Positions 9,501-17,900 of a DNA stretch of 64,000 nucleotides are shown here, in pieces. Where the stretch lies: the NCBI RefSeq assembly GCF_014195535.1, contig NZ_JACIBY010000008.1, positions 124,001 to 188,000 of the forward strand. Reading direction: 5' to 3'. A model generated the notes under the pieces. That model saw only the letters and a list, made by a program, of their open reading frames with translations, was not told the DNA's origin and did not search any database. A program made the translations under genes and the position numbers. Each line of letters starts with the position of its first letter. The first letter of the stretch is position 1. Origin of the DNA: Runella defluvii. GTDB lineage: Bacteria; Bacteroidota; Bacteroidia; Cytophagales; Spirosomataceae.

Positions 9501-11693
9501 ATCGCGGGGACAACGACGGTATGTCTCACGGGAACAGCGCCAATGGTGACTTTTACGGGGGCAAATGGTACATCGCCTTATACCTTCAATTACCAAATCA
9601 ACGGCACACCTCAAACGGCATTGGTTTCAACGGGGAATACTTCAACGACGACAGCTCCAACGAGCGTTCCTGGCATTTACACCTACACATTGGTGAGTGT
9701 GAGTGACGCCAACGGATGTAGTTCGACTATTGGAAGTTCGGTGACGGTAACGGTACAGGGGAAACCAGAAATTGCCCTCAATGCCCAACAACAAACACTC
9801 AATGAAGGAAATACGCGTACGCTTTGCGACATTGACAGTAACCCAGTGAATGCTTTACAGTTCAATGTTACGGGCCTGTGTGTCGTTGGGAATCCCGTTT
9901 GGCGGGTGCAAGTGGGGAATGGCACATGGGGCGCGTGGTCGAGCAGTGCACCCACTTCTCAGCCGTCTGATAACCAATTCTACCGCTATCAAGCGGCTTG
10001 CGATGCGAGTTGCCCAACAACCTATACAGGAATTATTACATTGACAATCAATTACCGAGCATCGATTCCACAAAATGTGTCTTTGGTATCCGATGGCGTT
10101 ACAGTGGCGGCGGGTGAATCGAAAGTACTCTGTGACTTGCCTGGAACAACTATTACCTTCAATGCCACTTGTGCTGCTGGAGAAATCATTTTGTATTCGG
10201 TTGATGGAGGCGATTATTCAACAATTGCACCGAGTCAGTTGGTCGATGGTCTTGTTCATAATTACCGCGTTCGTTGTCGTAAAGCCGACGGAACGCCGTC
10301 GTGTATTGAAACGGAATCGGCTCCGATGAGTTTGAGAACTGTAACAACCTTAGCAACGCCTGTTGTGAGCCTAAATCCAACCAGTAGCTGCGGTGGTTCT
10401 GTACCGATGACGAGCATATCAAGCTGTGTTGGAACCACAACAATATGGTTCAATGCAACGACCAACGCGGCTTTGGGAAGTTTGCCTGCGATGAGCCCTA
10501 CAACAACGACATCTTATTATGCGCGTTGTCAGACAGATGCAGGTTGTTTGAGTGAGAAGAGCAATGTCGTGACATTCACAGTAGCGCCAGTGAACACAGC
10601 CCCAGCGGTGTCGGTTTCAAACACCATCGTTTGTACGGGTACGTCTGTGACGGTTTCGGCCAATTGTCCAGCAGGTAGTAAAGCATTCTGGAATACTGGA
10701 GTGAACGAAAATAGTTTCCAAGTGGCGTTTAGTAATGCAACACAGCAAAGCTACTGGGCAAAGTGTATTTTTACCGACGGTTGCCAAAGTGCCGAAAGTG
10801 TTCGTATGACGGTGATTTGGAAAGCTTTTGAGTTAACCCTCATTAATATTGGCCAAACTAAATCGGGCATAAAAGCCGCCAACGACAAGTCACTTTGGAC
10901 GAGTCAATTTATCACCCGTGATGGTGGCCCAGAGTTGGAATTTAGCACCCAAACCAACCCAACGCTGTACCACGTAGAAAATGTAAACAAGACTGCACCA
11001 CGTTTCTGGACCATCCACGCAGACGTATGTGATTTGGGAACTGAAGGCTCGTTGACGTTCGACATGTTGGCTACTCCTGAGGTAGGCGTGCCACGTTCGT
11101 TCAATACCCACGAAAACAATGCGCCTTATTTCATGTACGCCAACCGTGAAGGTTGGACGGAGTTGTACGCCCAAAACCACCCTGCCTACGGTTTCTACGA
11201 AGACAATGGCGCTGGAGGCAATACGTACGATACAGGCTTACCAAAAGGGTTGTATAAGTTGGGGGTTCGCTATTGGGACCAAAAAGGCTGGGGTAGTATT
11301 TATCCTTCAACCCGCAAACCTCAAGGTAATGTACTTACTTACCAAGAGTACTGGTTCAGAATCCAATCGAGAGATGGAGTAGGTGTAGGAGGAGTGAGGA
11401 CGGCTGGTTCGGACAACGGACCACAGATAACCGATAACGCCTCTTTTGCAACGGTTATGCCAAACCCAGTTTCAAAAATCCTCCGTCTCAAAGTAGCCAA
11501 TAGCAAAGGCAAAGAGGTGAAAGCGACGTTGATGGATGGCACTGGCCGTACGGTACAAAACCGATTGTTTGTGGCAGAAACCAATGCACATCAAGAGGAG
11601 TTTGACGTAAATGACTTGCCAAGCGGAATGTACCTTTTGAAAGTAGCAACTTCGGAAAAACAAGCTACCTTGAAAGTGGTAAAAGTAGAATAA
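594..11693 (+). CDS. Giant T9SS-secreted Calx-beta/GEVED surface adhesin (3699 aa)
   Basis: Predicted very large cell-surface protein, probably an adhesin or matrix protein exported by Sec and then the type IX system. Domains in order (approximate residues): signal peptide 1-25; a cadherin-like/VCBS-type domain 147-240 (AVNDAYST, LLANDVNLDGD); a right-handed beta-helix with many Asn/Thr-rich turns 240-870; a charged Lys/Glu/Gln linker 870-940; an SdrD B-like domain 996-1135 (GNLVFRDNNKNGVFN); 13 Calx-beta repeats ending in GTGTITNDD-type motifs, in groups of 7, 4 and 2, separated by two GEVED modules (LDWGDAP ... GEVEDY) near 1948-2110 and 2577-2730; Ig-like Cys-containing modules 2960-3400; a C-terminal region shared with the glucanase at 14984; and a T9SS type A sorting domain in the last ~75 residues (NPVSK ... 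SGMYLLKV ... KVVKVE). The Calx-beta family usually binds calcium. A ~1.89-kb block is duplicated in tandem inside the gene. The start is set by the signal peptide. Specific ligand unknown. Confidence 0.92.
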   Translation: MKISTPIAVSLVLSVLIQLFSLPEDNYQLKPVVSPNEKLDKGNPVANANAKRKVLPLSPLAPPPNETNLATQVKTWWLAPSVSALKTVAQVGTDNGTSGPTPGDVLEYTITITNSSTVDDATGVKFTDTIDPNTTLVPGSLKTAPIAVNDAYSTVGNVSIDVPVGSGLLANDVNLDGDAITVSGVDVTGTEGTVTFNPNGSFTFNPNPGYEGTTTFKYTVTDGTFSSTGTVRITVTGMIWFINSSAGSGGDGRLGTPFNNMNSFNGTSLDGVGDNIFVYSGSYNNTTSTLLLGQQKLIGQGATTGTLATLAGVTFSVHPPVGNPIPSTGGARPTIVQNANTVNMQSQNQVRGVNIINTGSTSLQGNAFGTALVRDVSITNSGGPGVSFNNGSLDVILESVSASNASNGIFLQSTTGSFQITGTSTTDASGGTLTNISGRGIEIRNATNITLKNMSLPSANTTSDGGFSGQCDEDNVNACFAALYMNVASTVSLENIDIGGTEEHGIVGISVSNLTINNCTAINNGNSDEENALKFRNLSGTCSITNSTFQNSACRICHIKNTTGNLNLTVNNCTLNNTASSPVGADCFEMRTQSSATATVALTNSSFQRARSKGVQVFAEGNSTMNFNITGCSVQRFGGAMAGIEVGSNGAAAIMNYNINNNSVIESSGEVSVLSSTFLGSDLNGRTNNNTSITNNSSTANIFSTLRVLHENNGQAIVEFKNNPNVVSSNTDIPVDLIAASGTNANARLDVTLDNNAITNSINTVAGLEGIVLRAGDTPSGPDINTLCAHVLNNTLNLPAGYERAFRVRHLDATFMNLQGSGPTTTATWSSKGNTTNNGTTNSYGPNTGITFTSVCLTPSHSPARIAAEILAKEEPKQEVVEVAQVVEAPKQEIDNQATAATAENIQAALDEAARKGVVLAGETVTVGDPSGFLLPADRVFTIKFQVSINASLPAGVCQISNQGTVTGSNISNVLTDDVAGGAINPTVIQLMKHSLGNLVFRDNNKNGVFNGGTDAGIDGVLVNLYRDNGNGTLDAGDTFVINTTTAGGGLYLFSNLCSGDYIVQIPSTEFGTGKPLNGLISSPGGTAPNPNLDADNDDNGQDAINGSIASQAITLAYDVSDVENNTTLDFGFRTPTLVSINDIMPNEGNGGGTTTFTFTVTRDNTDEAFSLAVNTNNVTANNSDLTPISGGTVNFTTGGSFTATVSVTVNADDIVELNETFEVVLSGAPYGIILTKATGLGTITNDDQAVLSINSVSNSEGNSGTQIYSFTITSDKAVDVPFTVNAATANVTALAGSDYVSNSGVISFTGIAGETHTFNVTVNGDVLVETTEAFNVSLSGVNVNSRNVIVSGSSGTGTGTITNDDNSQMIINDVSVNEGNVGNTNLVFTVTLDNPVSTTVSANYATAPQTATAGTDYTTTSGTVTFNAGETSKTITVPVIGDVIGEANETFFVNLTNLVVSGGLSSSVSITDAQGLGTILDDDLQFSINDVTVNEGNTGLTNFTFTVSRTSTATAETINYATADNTATTADNDYTSTSGTLSFAIGESEKTITVTVNGDTKVEGNETFFVNLTAPSNGAISDGQGLGTITNDDFASLTLSSPAAQNEGTAGTVSYLFNVTLDKNMASGFTVNYSTNNVTATTADNDYDDNDGTLTFTGTAGETRTITVLARGDTKVELDETFTVTINSVTGPLSSSINVPSPSQTATILNDDQATVSLAGNVSQSEATTPQTFTVNLSNPVDVAVTLNFATTDGTATTGDYTSVNQTVTFPAGTTTAQTVDVAISNDNIVEIDENYNVALSALSASGRDVTFGPKTTGTGTITNNDNTTITLSGGIAQNEGNTGTTSYVFTVSSTNAVQGGFSVNYTTNDGTATLADNDYTDNDGVLIFTGTAGESHQFTVLVNGDLKVENNEEFTATINFVIATPISSSAFVLTGSPQTGTINNDELDWGDAPTAAQSGFASSYPTTLANSGARHKLAPGGVFLGATVSADLDGQPTLTANGDATGDDGVILPSAFIINTTGSVTVTASAVSKLDAWIDFNRDGDWDDANEKVANGFDLVVGNNTVPVIVPAASLGTSYARFRVSTSGGLSPTGEATDGEVEDYQVTILNNQFAITSPSVTEGNTGTTNLTYTISRTTNSTASSVAYEITGGTATSGSDYVALALGTVNFLAGGALTQDITVVVNGDVIVENNETVIVTLSNPTNGAISTGTGTGTINNDDAATLTLSGGVAKNEGNSGNTAYTFTATLSAAVQGGFQVAYATGNGTATVGTDYTDNDGSLTFTGTAGETQTWTVNVLGDNLVEANETFEASLGAITLTSAIQLAAIMPGGSPQTATITNDDQAIVSLAGNVSQSEATTPQTFTVTMSNPVDIDVTVNFATSNGAATTADNDYTAVNQTVTFLAGTTTAQTVDVAITNDNKVEANEVYNVTLSSLSAPSRNVILGTATGTGTISNDDASTVTLTGTIAKAEGNTGTVDYTFTATLTNPVQGGFTVAYTTSDGTATIADNDYTDNDGSLTFTGTANETKTITVQAKGDLKIEDNELFTVALGTISGAPAGVTVGGTAQTGTIENDELDWGDAPDTYKTLSASNGPRHANAPGGIHLGLTVDADLDGQPNATATGDGTDDDGVTLPSVLVLNTTASVTVKASAAGKLDAWVDFDNNGTFDSGEKVFDNIAVNSGDNLLTFPVPSGATPSNSFARFRISSTGGLSPEGLATDGEVEDYAIQIVNTQFSINDVTITEGNSGTTNLTFTITRTVNANACSVKYGITGGTAASGTDYQMFADGTASFTAGGAFSQTITVVLNGDNTVELDETILMTLSDPINAAILDGSGTGTITNDDASVLTVSSPSVFEGSTGTTTMTFNLNLSNPSDAAAVVNYATVDGTATIADNDYVSTSGTLTFAAGETSKTVTVTINGDCKDEVNETLLLRLSSLAANGRNVSLSGGGATLDGTGTIVNTPLPTATIAGTTTVCLTGTAPMVTFTGANGTSPYTFNYQINGTPQTALVSTGNTSTTTAPTSVPGIYTYTLVSVSDANGCSSTIGSSVTVTVQGKPEIALNAQQQTLNEGNTRTLCDIDSNPVNALQFNVTGLCVVGNPVWRVQVGNGTWGAWSSSAPTSQPSDNQFYRYQAACDASCPTTYTGIITLTINYRASIPQNVSLVSDGVTVAAGESKVLCDLPGTTITFNATCAAGEIILYSVDGGDYSTIAPSQLVDGLVHNYRVRCRKADGTPSCIETESAPMSLRTVTTLATPVVSLNPTSSCGGSVPMTSISSCVGTTTIWFNATTNAALGSLPAMSPTTTTSYYARCQTDAGCLSEKSNVVTFTVAPVNTAPAVSVSNTIVCTGTSVTVSANCPAGSKAFWNTGVNENSFQVAFSNATQQSYWAKCIFTDGCQSAESVRMTVIWKAFELTLINIGQTKSGIKAANDKSLWTSQFITRDGGPELEFSTQTNPTLYHVENVNKTAPRFWTIHADVCDLGTEGSLTFDMLATPEVGVPRSFNTHENNAPYFMYANREGWTELYAQNHPAYGFYEDNGAGGNTYDTGLPKGLYKLGVRYWDQKGWGSIYPSTRKPQGNVLTYQEYWFRIQSRDGVGVGGVRTAGSDNGPQITDNASFATVMPNPVSKILRLKVANSKGKEVKATLMDGTGRTVQNRLFVAETNAHQEEFDVNDLPSGMYLLKVATSEKQATLKVVKVE
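5391..9126 (+). repeat. Intragenic tandem duplication (~1.89-kb unit, two copies) in the adhesin gene
   Basis: Copy 1 (about 5391-7260) encodes Calx-beta 5, 6, 7, GEVED 1 and Calx-beta 8; copy 2 (about 7265-9126) encodes Calx-beta 9, 10, 11, GEVED 2 and Calx-beta 12 in the same order. Matching landmarks lie at constant distance: the GCAGGAAACGTAAGCCAAAG stretch at 5751 and 7644 (1893 apart), and GAATTGGATTGGGG at 6435 and 8322 (1887 apart). Boundaries are approximate and the copies have diverged. Confidence 0.8.
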
Positions 11694-11714
11694 TCGCATT
11701 GAAACAATTTTTTC

Positions 11715-11750
11715 AAAAGGCTGTTTCCATTTCGGAGGCAGCCTTTTGTC
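11715..11750 (+). terminator. Hairpin terminator after the adhesin gene
   Basis: AAAAGGCTG (11715-11723) pairs with CAGCCTTTT (11739-11747), with GGA/TCC-type pairing possible further into the 15-nt centre. It starts 22 bases after the stop codon. The T-run is short, so it may be a weak intrinsic terminator. Confidence 0.6.
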
Positions 11751-11776
11751 GTTTACGGATGTTCGTAGTACCTTTC
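11746..11776 (+). promoter_or_regulatory. Putative promoter of the propeller-HTH regulator
   Basis: TTG (11746-11748), a 20-bp spacer, then TACCTTTC (11769-11776), one mismatch from TAnnTTTG. The start point would be near 11783, 13 nt before the chosen ATG at 11796. The -33 element overlaps the end of the preceding terminator stem. Confidence 0.4.
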
Positions 11777-11795
11777 GCTTTTGATTCTTGACCCA

Positions 11796-14700
11796 ATGCT
11801 CCGAAGTTCAATCTTTCTTTTATTGGTAGGTTTTCTGCAAACGGCGTTAGCGCAATCAAACTTTGAACAGTTCGATTACCTGACCATCACTGAGGGATTG
11901 CCACACAATACCGTATTTTGTCTAACCCAAGACCAGCAGGGTTTTATTTGGGCGGGGACCAAAGATGGGTTGGTGCGGTTCGATGGGTATGAGTGTCGGG
12001 TTTTTCGGCAGTCGGGGAGTGGTATGTCTTCGTTTCAAGGAAAAAGTGTTCATGCGATTCTGGAAGACTCCAAGGGAAATCTCTGGGTAGGGACGCAAAC
12101 GGAAGGGCTTAATTTACGGGAAGTCAACACGGGTGAGTTCAGAAATTTGAGCAATGAGTTGCCATTTAAACCTTTGGCAAAAAAGTGGATTAAGCACCTG
12201 TTTGAAGACCGACAAGGCCGCATTTGGATTGGCACAATTGGGGCGGGCGTATGGTGCTATGAGCCTAAAATAAAGAAAATGAGGCATTTTGATGCGTCAA
12301 ATTCGCCGCTTGCCTTCAATGAAGTAGCAAACATTAGCCAAGATAGCCAAGGCCGCATTTGGATAGCTACTAGCGGAAAAGGTATCTACTATTTTGACGA
12401 AAAACGGATTCACCCACTCCATGCTAATGGAAAAAATGATACCGATTTTGAGAGTTTTGGAAAAGTGTTTTTCAACGATAAACAGGGTAATTTGTGGGTA
12501 GGAACGCAGGGGTCTGGTTTGTATAAAATTGCCAAAGCGACCTTAGAGATTCGTCGATACGCTATGCCCGAGGGGCTTTCTTCTAACAATGTCATGGGTA
12601 TTGCTCAGGCTACCAACGGCGAACTGCTTTTGGCGACGGATGGTGGGGGATTAAATATTTTTGACCCTAAAACCGAGACGTTTTCGTCGGTTCAGTACGG
12701 AAAAACGCAAGGAAAATTAAACTCAAACGCTTTGCTGAATATCCTCGTTGACCGCGATGCAAACGTATGGATTGGGACGTTTAATGGGGGAATCAACGTC
12801 TATAAAGCGCACAAAACGCGTTTTGAAACGCTTACGCAAACGGGTAGTAGAAAGGGAGAACTGAGCCATCGCTCGGTTTTGAGTATTTGCGAGGCTAAAA
12901 ATGGCCAGATATACATCGGTACCGACGGAGGTGGGCTCAATAGGTTTGATAATCGTTTGAAGACTTTTTCTCCCATTCCTAACCAGCCCGTTGGCTACGG
13001 AAGCGTGGTAAAAACTATTTTTGAAGACTCCCGTCAACGTTTATGGTTGGGGTATTTTGAGAATGGTTTGAGCTACTTTGAACCCAAAACGCAACGTTTT
13101 AAACATTTTCGGTTTAACCCAGCTGACCGCACTACCATCGGAGGAAATAACGTATGGACAATGACGGAAGACCGTTCGGGGAAGTTGTGGGTGGGGGTTT
13201 TGGGAGGAGGTTTGGCTAGATTGGATGATATTGAACAGGGGAAGTTTACCCGTTTCAACCATCACCCTAAAGACACTCATAGCCTTTCGAGTGATGATAT
13301 CATGGTGATTTTTGCGGATAAAAATGACCAAATTTGGGTAGGGACTGATACCAAAGGGCTAAATATTTTTGACACAAAAACGGCGAAATGCCAACGGTTT
13401 CAGTACGAAAGAGAGAACCCTAAAAGCGTATCTGCCAACGATATTCGGTGTATTTTTCAGGATTCTAAAGGACGGCTTTGGATTGGTACCGAAAGCGGTG
13501 GATTAAATCTTTGGCTTGGCAATGGGCAATTTCGACATTTTACGGAGCAACAAGGCTTGATTTCTAATGCCGTCATGGGCATTGTGGAAGACAAAGAGGG
13601 GTATTTATGGGTAAGTACGTTTCGGGGTGTCAGTCGTTTTGAGGTTGACTCGAACCAATGGCTTAACTTTGACTTTACCAAAAACTCTTACCTGACTTCT
13701 AATCAATTTAACCAAGCAACGGGTTTACGAAGCGACAATGGAGTACTTTATTTTGGAGGTATCAACGGACTGACATTGATTCGCCCCGAAGAAGTGCGGT
13801 ATTTGAAAAAAACGCCTGAATTGGTCTTGACGGACTTTAAACTTTTTAACCAATCCGTTCCAACAGGAAAGCTACCAGATGGTCGCATCGTTTTGAATAA
13901 ATCGTTAGAGCACGCCTCCAATGTAGAGTTGTCGTATGCCGATAACGTATTTTCGATTGGGTTCGCCGCCCTAGATTTTACCGACCCACTCAAAAATCAG
14001 TATGCTTTTCAAATGGTGGGTTTTGACCGTGAGTGGCGAATGACGAACAGCGACCAACGACTCGTTACCTATACAAACTTAGAGCCTGATACCTACGTGT
14101 TTAGGGTGAAAGGAGCCAATAATAATGGCGTTTGGAGCAAGGAAAAAACGCTGACCATTGTCATTACTCCTCCTTTTTGGCAAACGTGGTGGTTTAAGCT
14201 AGTCATGGGGTTGCTGACGTTGGCCTTGGCTAGGTTGATTTTACAAATTTATACCTCGCGCCGCGAAATGGCATTAAAACAAAAAGTGCTGGAATCGGAT
14301 CGTGCCATTTTAACCCTGACCAACGAAAATTTAGCGGCCGAACAGGCCATTTTGTACTTGCAAAACGAAAAATTAGAAACCGAAATACAGTCAAAAAATA
14401 CGGAGCTAATGGCAACGGCGGTGCAAATGGCGCATAAAAATGAAATCCTTATCAGCATCGTTGAGCAACTGGAAGATATTCGGAACATCGAAGAAACAGA
14501 AAAAATCAAACGCCTCAAGAGTCTTAAAAAGACGATTGAAACCGAAATTGAAGGAGAGCGAAGTTGGGAGCAGTTTACCTTGTATTTCGATGAAGTCAAT
14601 CAAAATTTTACCACCGAACTTCTAAAAAAACACCCATCGCTTACCCAGAATGACCTCCGAATGTGCGCACTTACGCGCCTAAATATGACCAATAAGGAAT

Positions 14701-14816
14701 TGGCCGCTATCCTAAATATATCGGTAACTGGGGTGGAAAAAAGTCGTTACCGACTTAAAAAACGGTTAGACTTAACTCCGAAAGACGACCTAGCAGCTTA
14801 TTTGAGAGGGTTCTAA
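11796..14816 (+). CDS. Periplasmic-propeller sensor / LuxR-type regulator in one membrane protein (1006 aa)
   Basis: Predicted inner-membrane transcription regulator that senses a periplasmic signal. The frame begins at TTG 11781, but ATG 11796 starts a good signal peptide (MLRSSIFLLLVGFLQTALAQ) and is preferred. About fourteen two-component-regulator propeller repeats fill residues 25-700 (recurring WIGT, LWVGT, GGLN, FEDSRGR-like motifs). A Y_Y_Y domain follows (about 715-795), then one transmembrane segment (WWFKLVMGLLTLALARLIL), a long coiled coil (about 820-930), and a C-terminal LuxR/GerE-like helix-turn-helix (TNKELAAILNISVTGVEKSRYRLKKRL). No histidine-kinase or receiver domain is present, so it cannot act by the standard hybrid phosphorelay; it resembles the triple-tyrosine-motif regulators of Bacteroidota. 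It sits between the adhesin gene and the GH16 gene on the same strand; control of one or both is inferred from position only. Confidence 0.88.
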   Translation: MLRSSIFLLLVGFLQTALAQSNFEQFDYLTITEGLPHNTVFCLTQDQQGFIWAGTKDGLVRFDGYECRVFRQSGSGMSSFQGKSVHAILEDSKGNLWVGTQTEGLNLREVNTGEFRNLSNELPFKPLAKKWIKHLFEDRQGRIWIGTIGAGVWCYEPKIKKMRHFDASNSPLAFNEVANISQDSQGRIWIATSGKGIYYFDEKRIHPLHANGKNDTDFESFGKVFFNDKQGNLWVGTQGSGLYKIAKATLEIRRYAMPEGLSSNNVMGIAQATNGELLLATDGGGLNIFDPKTETFSSVQYGKTQGKLNSNALLNILVDRDANVWIGTFNGGINVYKAHKTRFETLTQTGSRKGELSHRSVLSICEAKNGQIYIGTDGGGLNRFDNRLKTFSPIPNQPVGYGSVVKTIFEDSRQRLWLGYFENGLSYFEPKTQRFKHFRFNPADRTTIGGNNVWTMTEDRSGKLWVGVLGGGLARLDDIEQGKFTRFNHHPKDTHSLSSDDIMVIFADKNDQIWVGTDTKGLNIFDTKTAKCQRFQYERENPKSVSANDIRCIFQDSKGRLWIGTESGGLNLWLGNGQFRHFTEQQGLISNAVMGIVEDKEGYLWVSTFRGVSRFEVDSNQWLNFDFTKNSYLTSNQFNQATGLRSDNGVLYFGGINGLTLIRPEEVRYLKKTPELVLTDFKLFNQSVPTGKLPDGRIVLNKSLEHASNVELSYADNVFSIGFAALDFTDPLKNQYAFQMVGFDREWRMTNSDQRLVTYTNLEPDTYVFRVKGANNNGVWSKEKTLTIVITPPFWQTWWFKLVMGLLTLALARLILQIYTSRREMALKQKVLESDRAILTLTNENLAAEQAILYLQNEKLETEIQSKNTELMATAVQMAHKNEILISIVEQLEDIRNIEETEKIKRLKSLKKTIETEIEGERSWEQFTLYFDEVNQNFTTELLKKHPSLTQNDLRMCALTRLNMTNKELAAILNISVTGVEKSRYRLKKRLDLTPKDDLAAYLRGF

Positions 14817-14983
14817 CAACCCAAAAACTGGTTTTTAAACCCAATTTTTGCCCTGTCCAGTTAATGTCCAAGTGATTTTTGGTAATAAAATGAGAAAAAA
14901 TTGAATGTTTGCGAGCAATTAGCGACGCGTCTCGCATTTAACCTATGATTTCTGATTTTCTTACCTTAACTGTTACTTGTAAA

Positions 14984-17900
14984 ATGAAAAACAATGTACG
15001 CCATGTTTTTTGTCTCAGTGCAATGCTCATTGGGATGCTAGTGTGTTTTTCGACGGGCAGGGCTTGGGGGCAAGCGCCTCCTGGCTACCGATTGATTTGG
15101 AGCGACGAATTTAACGGAGCTACCATCGACCCTGCCAACTGGGGTTTCGATATTGGTGGTTCGGGTTGGGGAAACAACGAATTGCAGTACTACACCAATC
15201 GGCCCGAAAACGCTTTTTTGAACAACGGAAATCTTGTCATCGAAGCCAGAAAAGAAAGTTACGAGGGCCGCGATTATACCTCCGCTCGATTGTTGACCAA
15301 AGGCAAACGCGATTTTCTGTTTGGCCGCATTGACATTCGGGCAAAACTACCCAAAGGGCAGGGGATTTGGCCTGCACTTTGGTCGCTTGGAAAAAACATC
15401 GACCAAGTGAGCTGGCCTGCTTGTGGTGAAATGGACATTATGGAGCTATTGGGACATGAACCAAACAAAATGTACAGCACCGTTCACTGGGCACCTCCAG
15501 GGGGTGGGTCAACCAACCTCCCCGCAAATTATGTACTGCCATCGGGTGATTTTTCGCAAGATTTTCACGTCTTTTCAATGGTTTGGGAAAGAGACATCAT
15601 CAAATTTTACGTAGATGAACACCTGATTACCACGGTGACAAAGGCAAACATCACGGGAAATTATCCCTTCAATGATCCATTTTTTCTCATTTTTAACGTT
15701 GCAGTAGGGGGGAATTGGCCTGGTAACCCAGATGGAACTACCACTTTTCCCCAACGGATGTACGTGGACTATGTGAGGGTATTCCAACAAGAAACCAGTT
15801 TGGCTGGGCCAACGGTGGCGGCTCCTACGCCAATTGAACCTGCTTCTCGCGTGATTTCGTTGTTCAGTAATGCTTACACCAACGTTGCGGTGGATACGTG
15901 GTCGGCATCTTGGGATGTGGCCGATGTAGAAGATGTAGCAGTGGCGGGTAATGCAACAAAAAAATACACCAATCTTACCTACGCTGGTGTGGAGTTTCAT
16001 ACCCCTGGGCCAGTGATTGATGCCAGTTCGATGGAGCGCTTTCATGCCGATATTTGGACGCCAGACGCCAGTACTTTTAAGCTTAAATTGGTCGATTTTG
16101 GAGCCAATGGCGCTTATGGTGGGGGTGATGATACCGAACATGAATTGACCTTTACGCCCACATTAGGCAACTGGTATTCGATTGATGTGCCTCTTAGCAA
16201 TTTTACAGGCTTGACTTCGCGAGCTCACTTGTCACAGTTAATCATTGTGGGTGATGGCGGAAATAAATCGGTATGGGTTGACAACGTTTACCTTTATAAA
16301 TTACCTCCGACCCAGCCAATGGTGGCAGCCCCAACGCCTACCCAGCCGTCGGCCAATGTAAAATCGTTATTTAGTAATGCTTATACCAATTCGCCCGTAG
16401 ATACCTGGTCGGCTTCGTGGGATCAGGCAGATGTGGAAGATGTGATGATTGAGGGCAATACCACCAAAAAATATTCAAACTTAAATTACGCAGGCGTCGA
16501 ATTTCATACCCCAGGCCCCGTGGTAGATGCCAGTATCATGGAGCGTTTTCACTTGGATGTTTGGACAGCCAATGCCAGTACTTTTAAGGTGAAATTGGTG
16601 GATTTCGGCGCGGATGGTGCCTTTGGTGGTGGCGATGACACCGAACACGAGTTATCGTTTTCGCCTACGTTGGGAGAATGGTTTGCCATCGACGTACCAT
16701 TAACTGCTTTTGCCAATATGACTTCTCGTTCACACCTTGCTCAGTTAATTTTTGTGGGTGGGGGAGACAAGACCGTCTGGCTAGATAATATATATTTTTA
16801 CCGAACAAGTGAAGCTCCAACCGAACCAATGGTCGCCGCTCCAACACCGACGCAGCCGTCGTCGAACGTAATTTCATTGTTCAGCAATGCTTATACCAAC
16901 GTCGCCGTGGATACATGGTCGGCACCGTGGGACATGGCGGATGTAACAGAGGTGATGGTGGCAGGAAATGCCACGAAAAAATACAGCAACTTGACCTTTG
17001 CAGGCGTGGAGTTCCACACCCCAGGCCCCGTAGTGAATGCCACCACAATGGAGCGGTTTCACGCGGATGTGTGGACGGCCAATGCGAGTACAGTCAAGGT
17101 AAAATTGGTGGATTTTGGTGCCAATGGTACGTTTGGAGGTGGCGATGATACCGAGCACGAGTTATCCTTCACGCCAACCCTTAATTCATGGTTTGCCATC
17201 GACGTGCCGTTGAGTAGTTTTACAGGCATGACTTCAAAAGCCCACGTAGCTCAGTTGATTTTGGTGGGTGAAGGTGGTGGTAAAACCGTATGGGTGGACA
17301 ACATCTATTTTTACAAAACAACGCCCATCGCTACTGAGCCCACTGAAGCTGCTCCTACGCCCACGCAGCCATCGTCGAACGTAATCTCGCTCTTTAGTAA
17401 TGCTTACACCAATACCCCCGTGGATACTTGGTCAGCCTCGTGGGACATGGCAGATGTGTCGGATGTGATGGTGGCAGGAAATGCGACCAAGAAATACAAC
17501 AATTTGACCTTTGCAGGGGTGGAGTTTCATACGCCAGGCCCCGTGGTGAATGCTACAACGATGGAACGTTTCCATGTTGATGTGTGGACGGCTACAGCAA
17601 GAACATTTAAAGTAAAACTGGTGGATTTTGGAGCCAATGGTGCTTTTGGCGGTGGCGATGATACCGAGCACGAGTTGTCGTTTACGCCGACGCTTGGCAC
17701 TTGGTTTTCGATTGATGTACCGTTGAGTAATTTCACGGGAATGACATCTCGTTCGCACGTAGCCCAATTACTTTTTGTTGCGGATGGTAAAACAGCGTGG
17801 ATTGACAACGTCTATTTTTACAAATTACCTCCAGTAGAACCAATGGTGGCTGCCCCAATGCCTACCCAACCGTCGTCAAACGTGATTTCGTTGTTCAGCA

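Noticed and set aside
14945-14983. Upstream ATG start for the GH16 gene
   Set aside because: It adds 13 residues before a complete signal peptide that begins at 14984.
15575-16141. A 188-codon - strand frame, and similar ones at each GH16 repeat
   Set aside because: They recur at the same place in each repeat only because the coding strand is repeated; they are antisense shadows.
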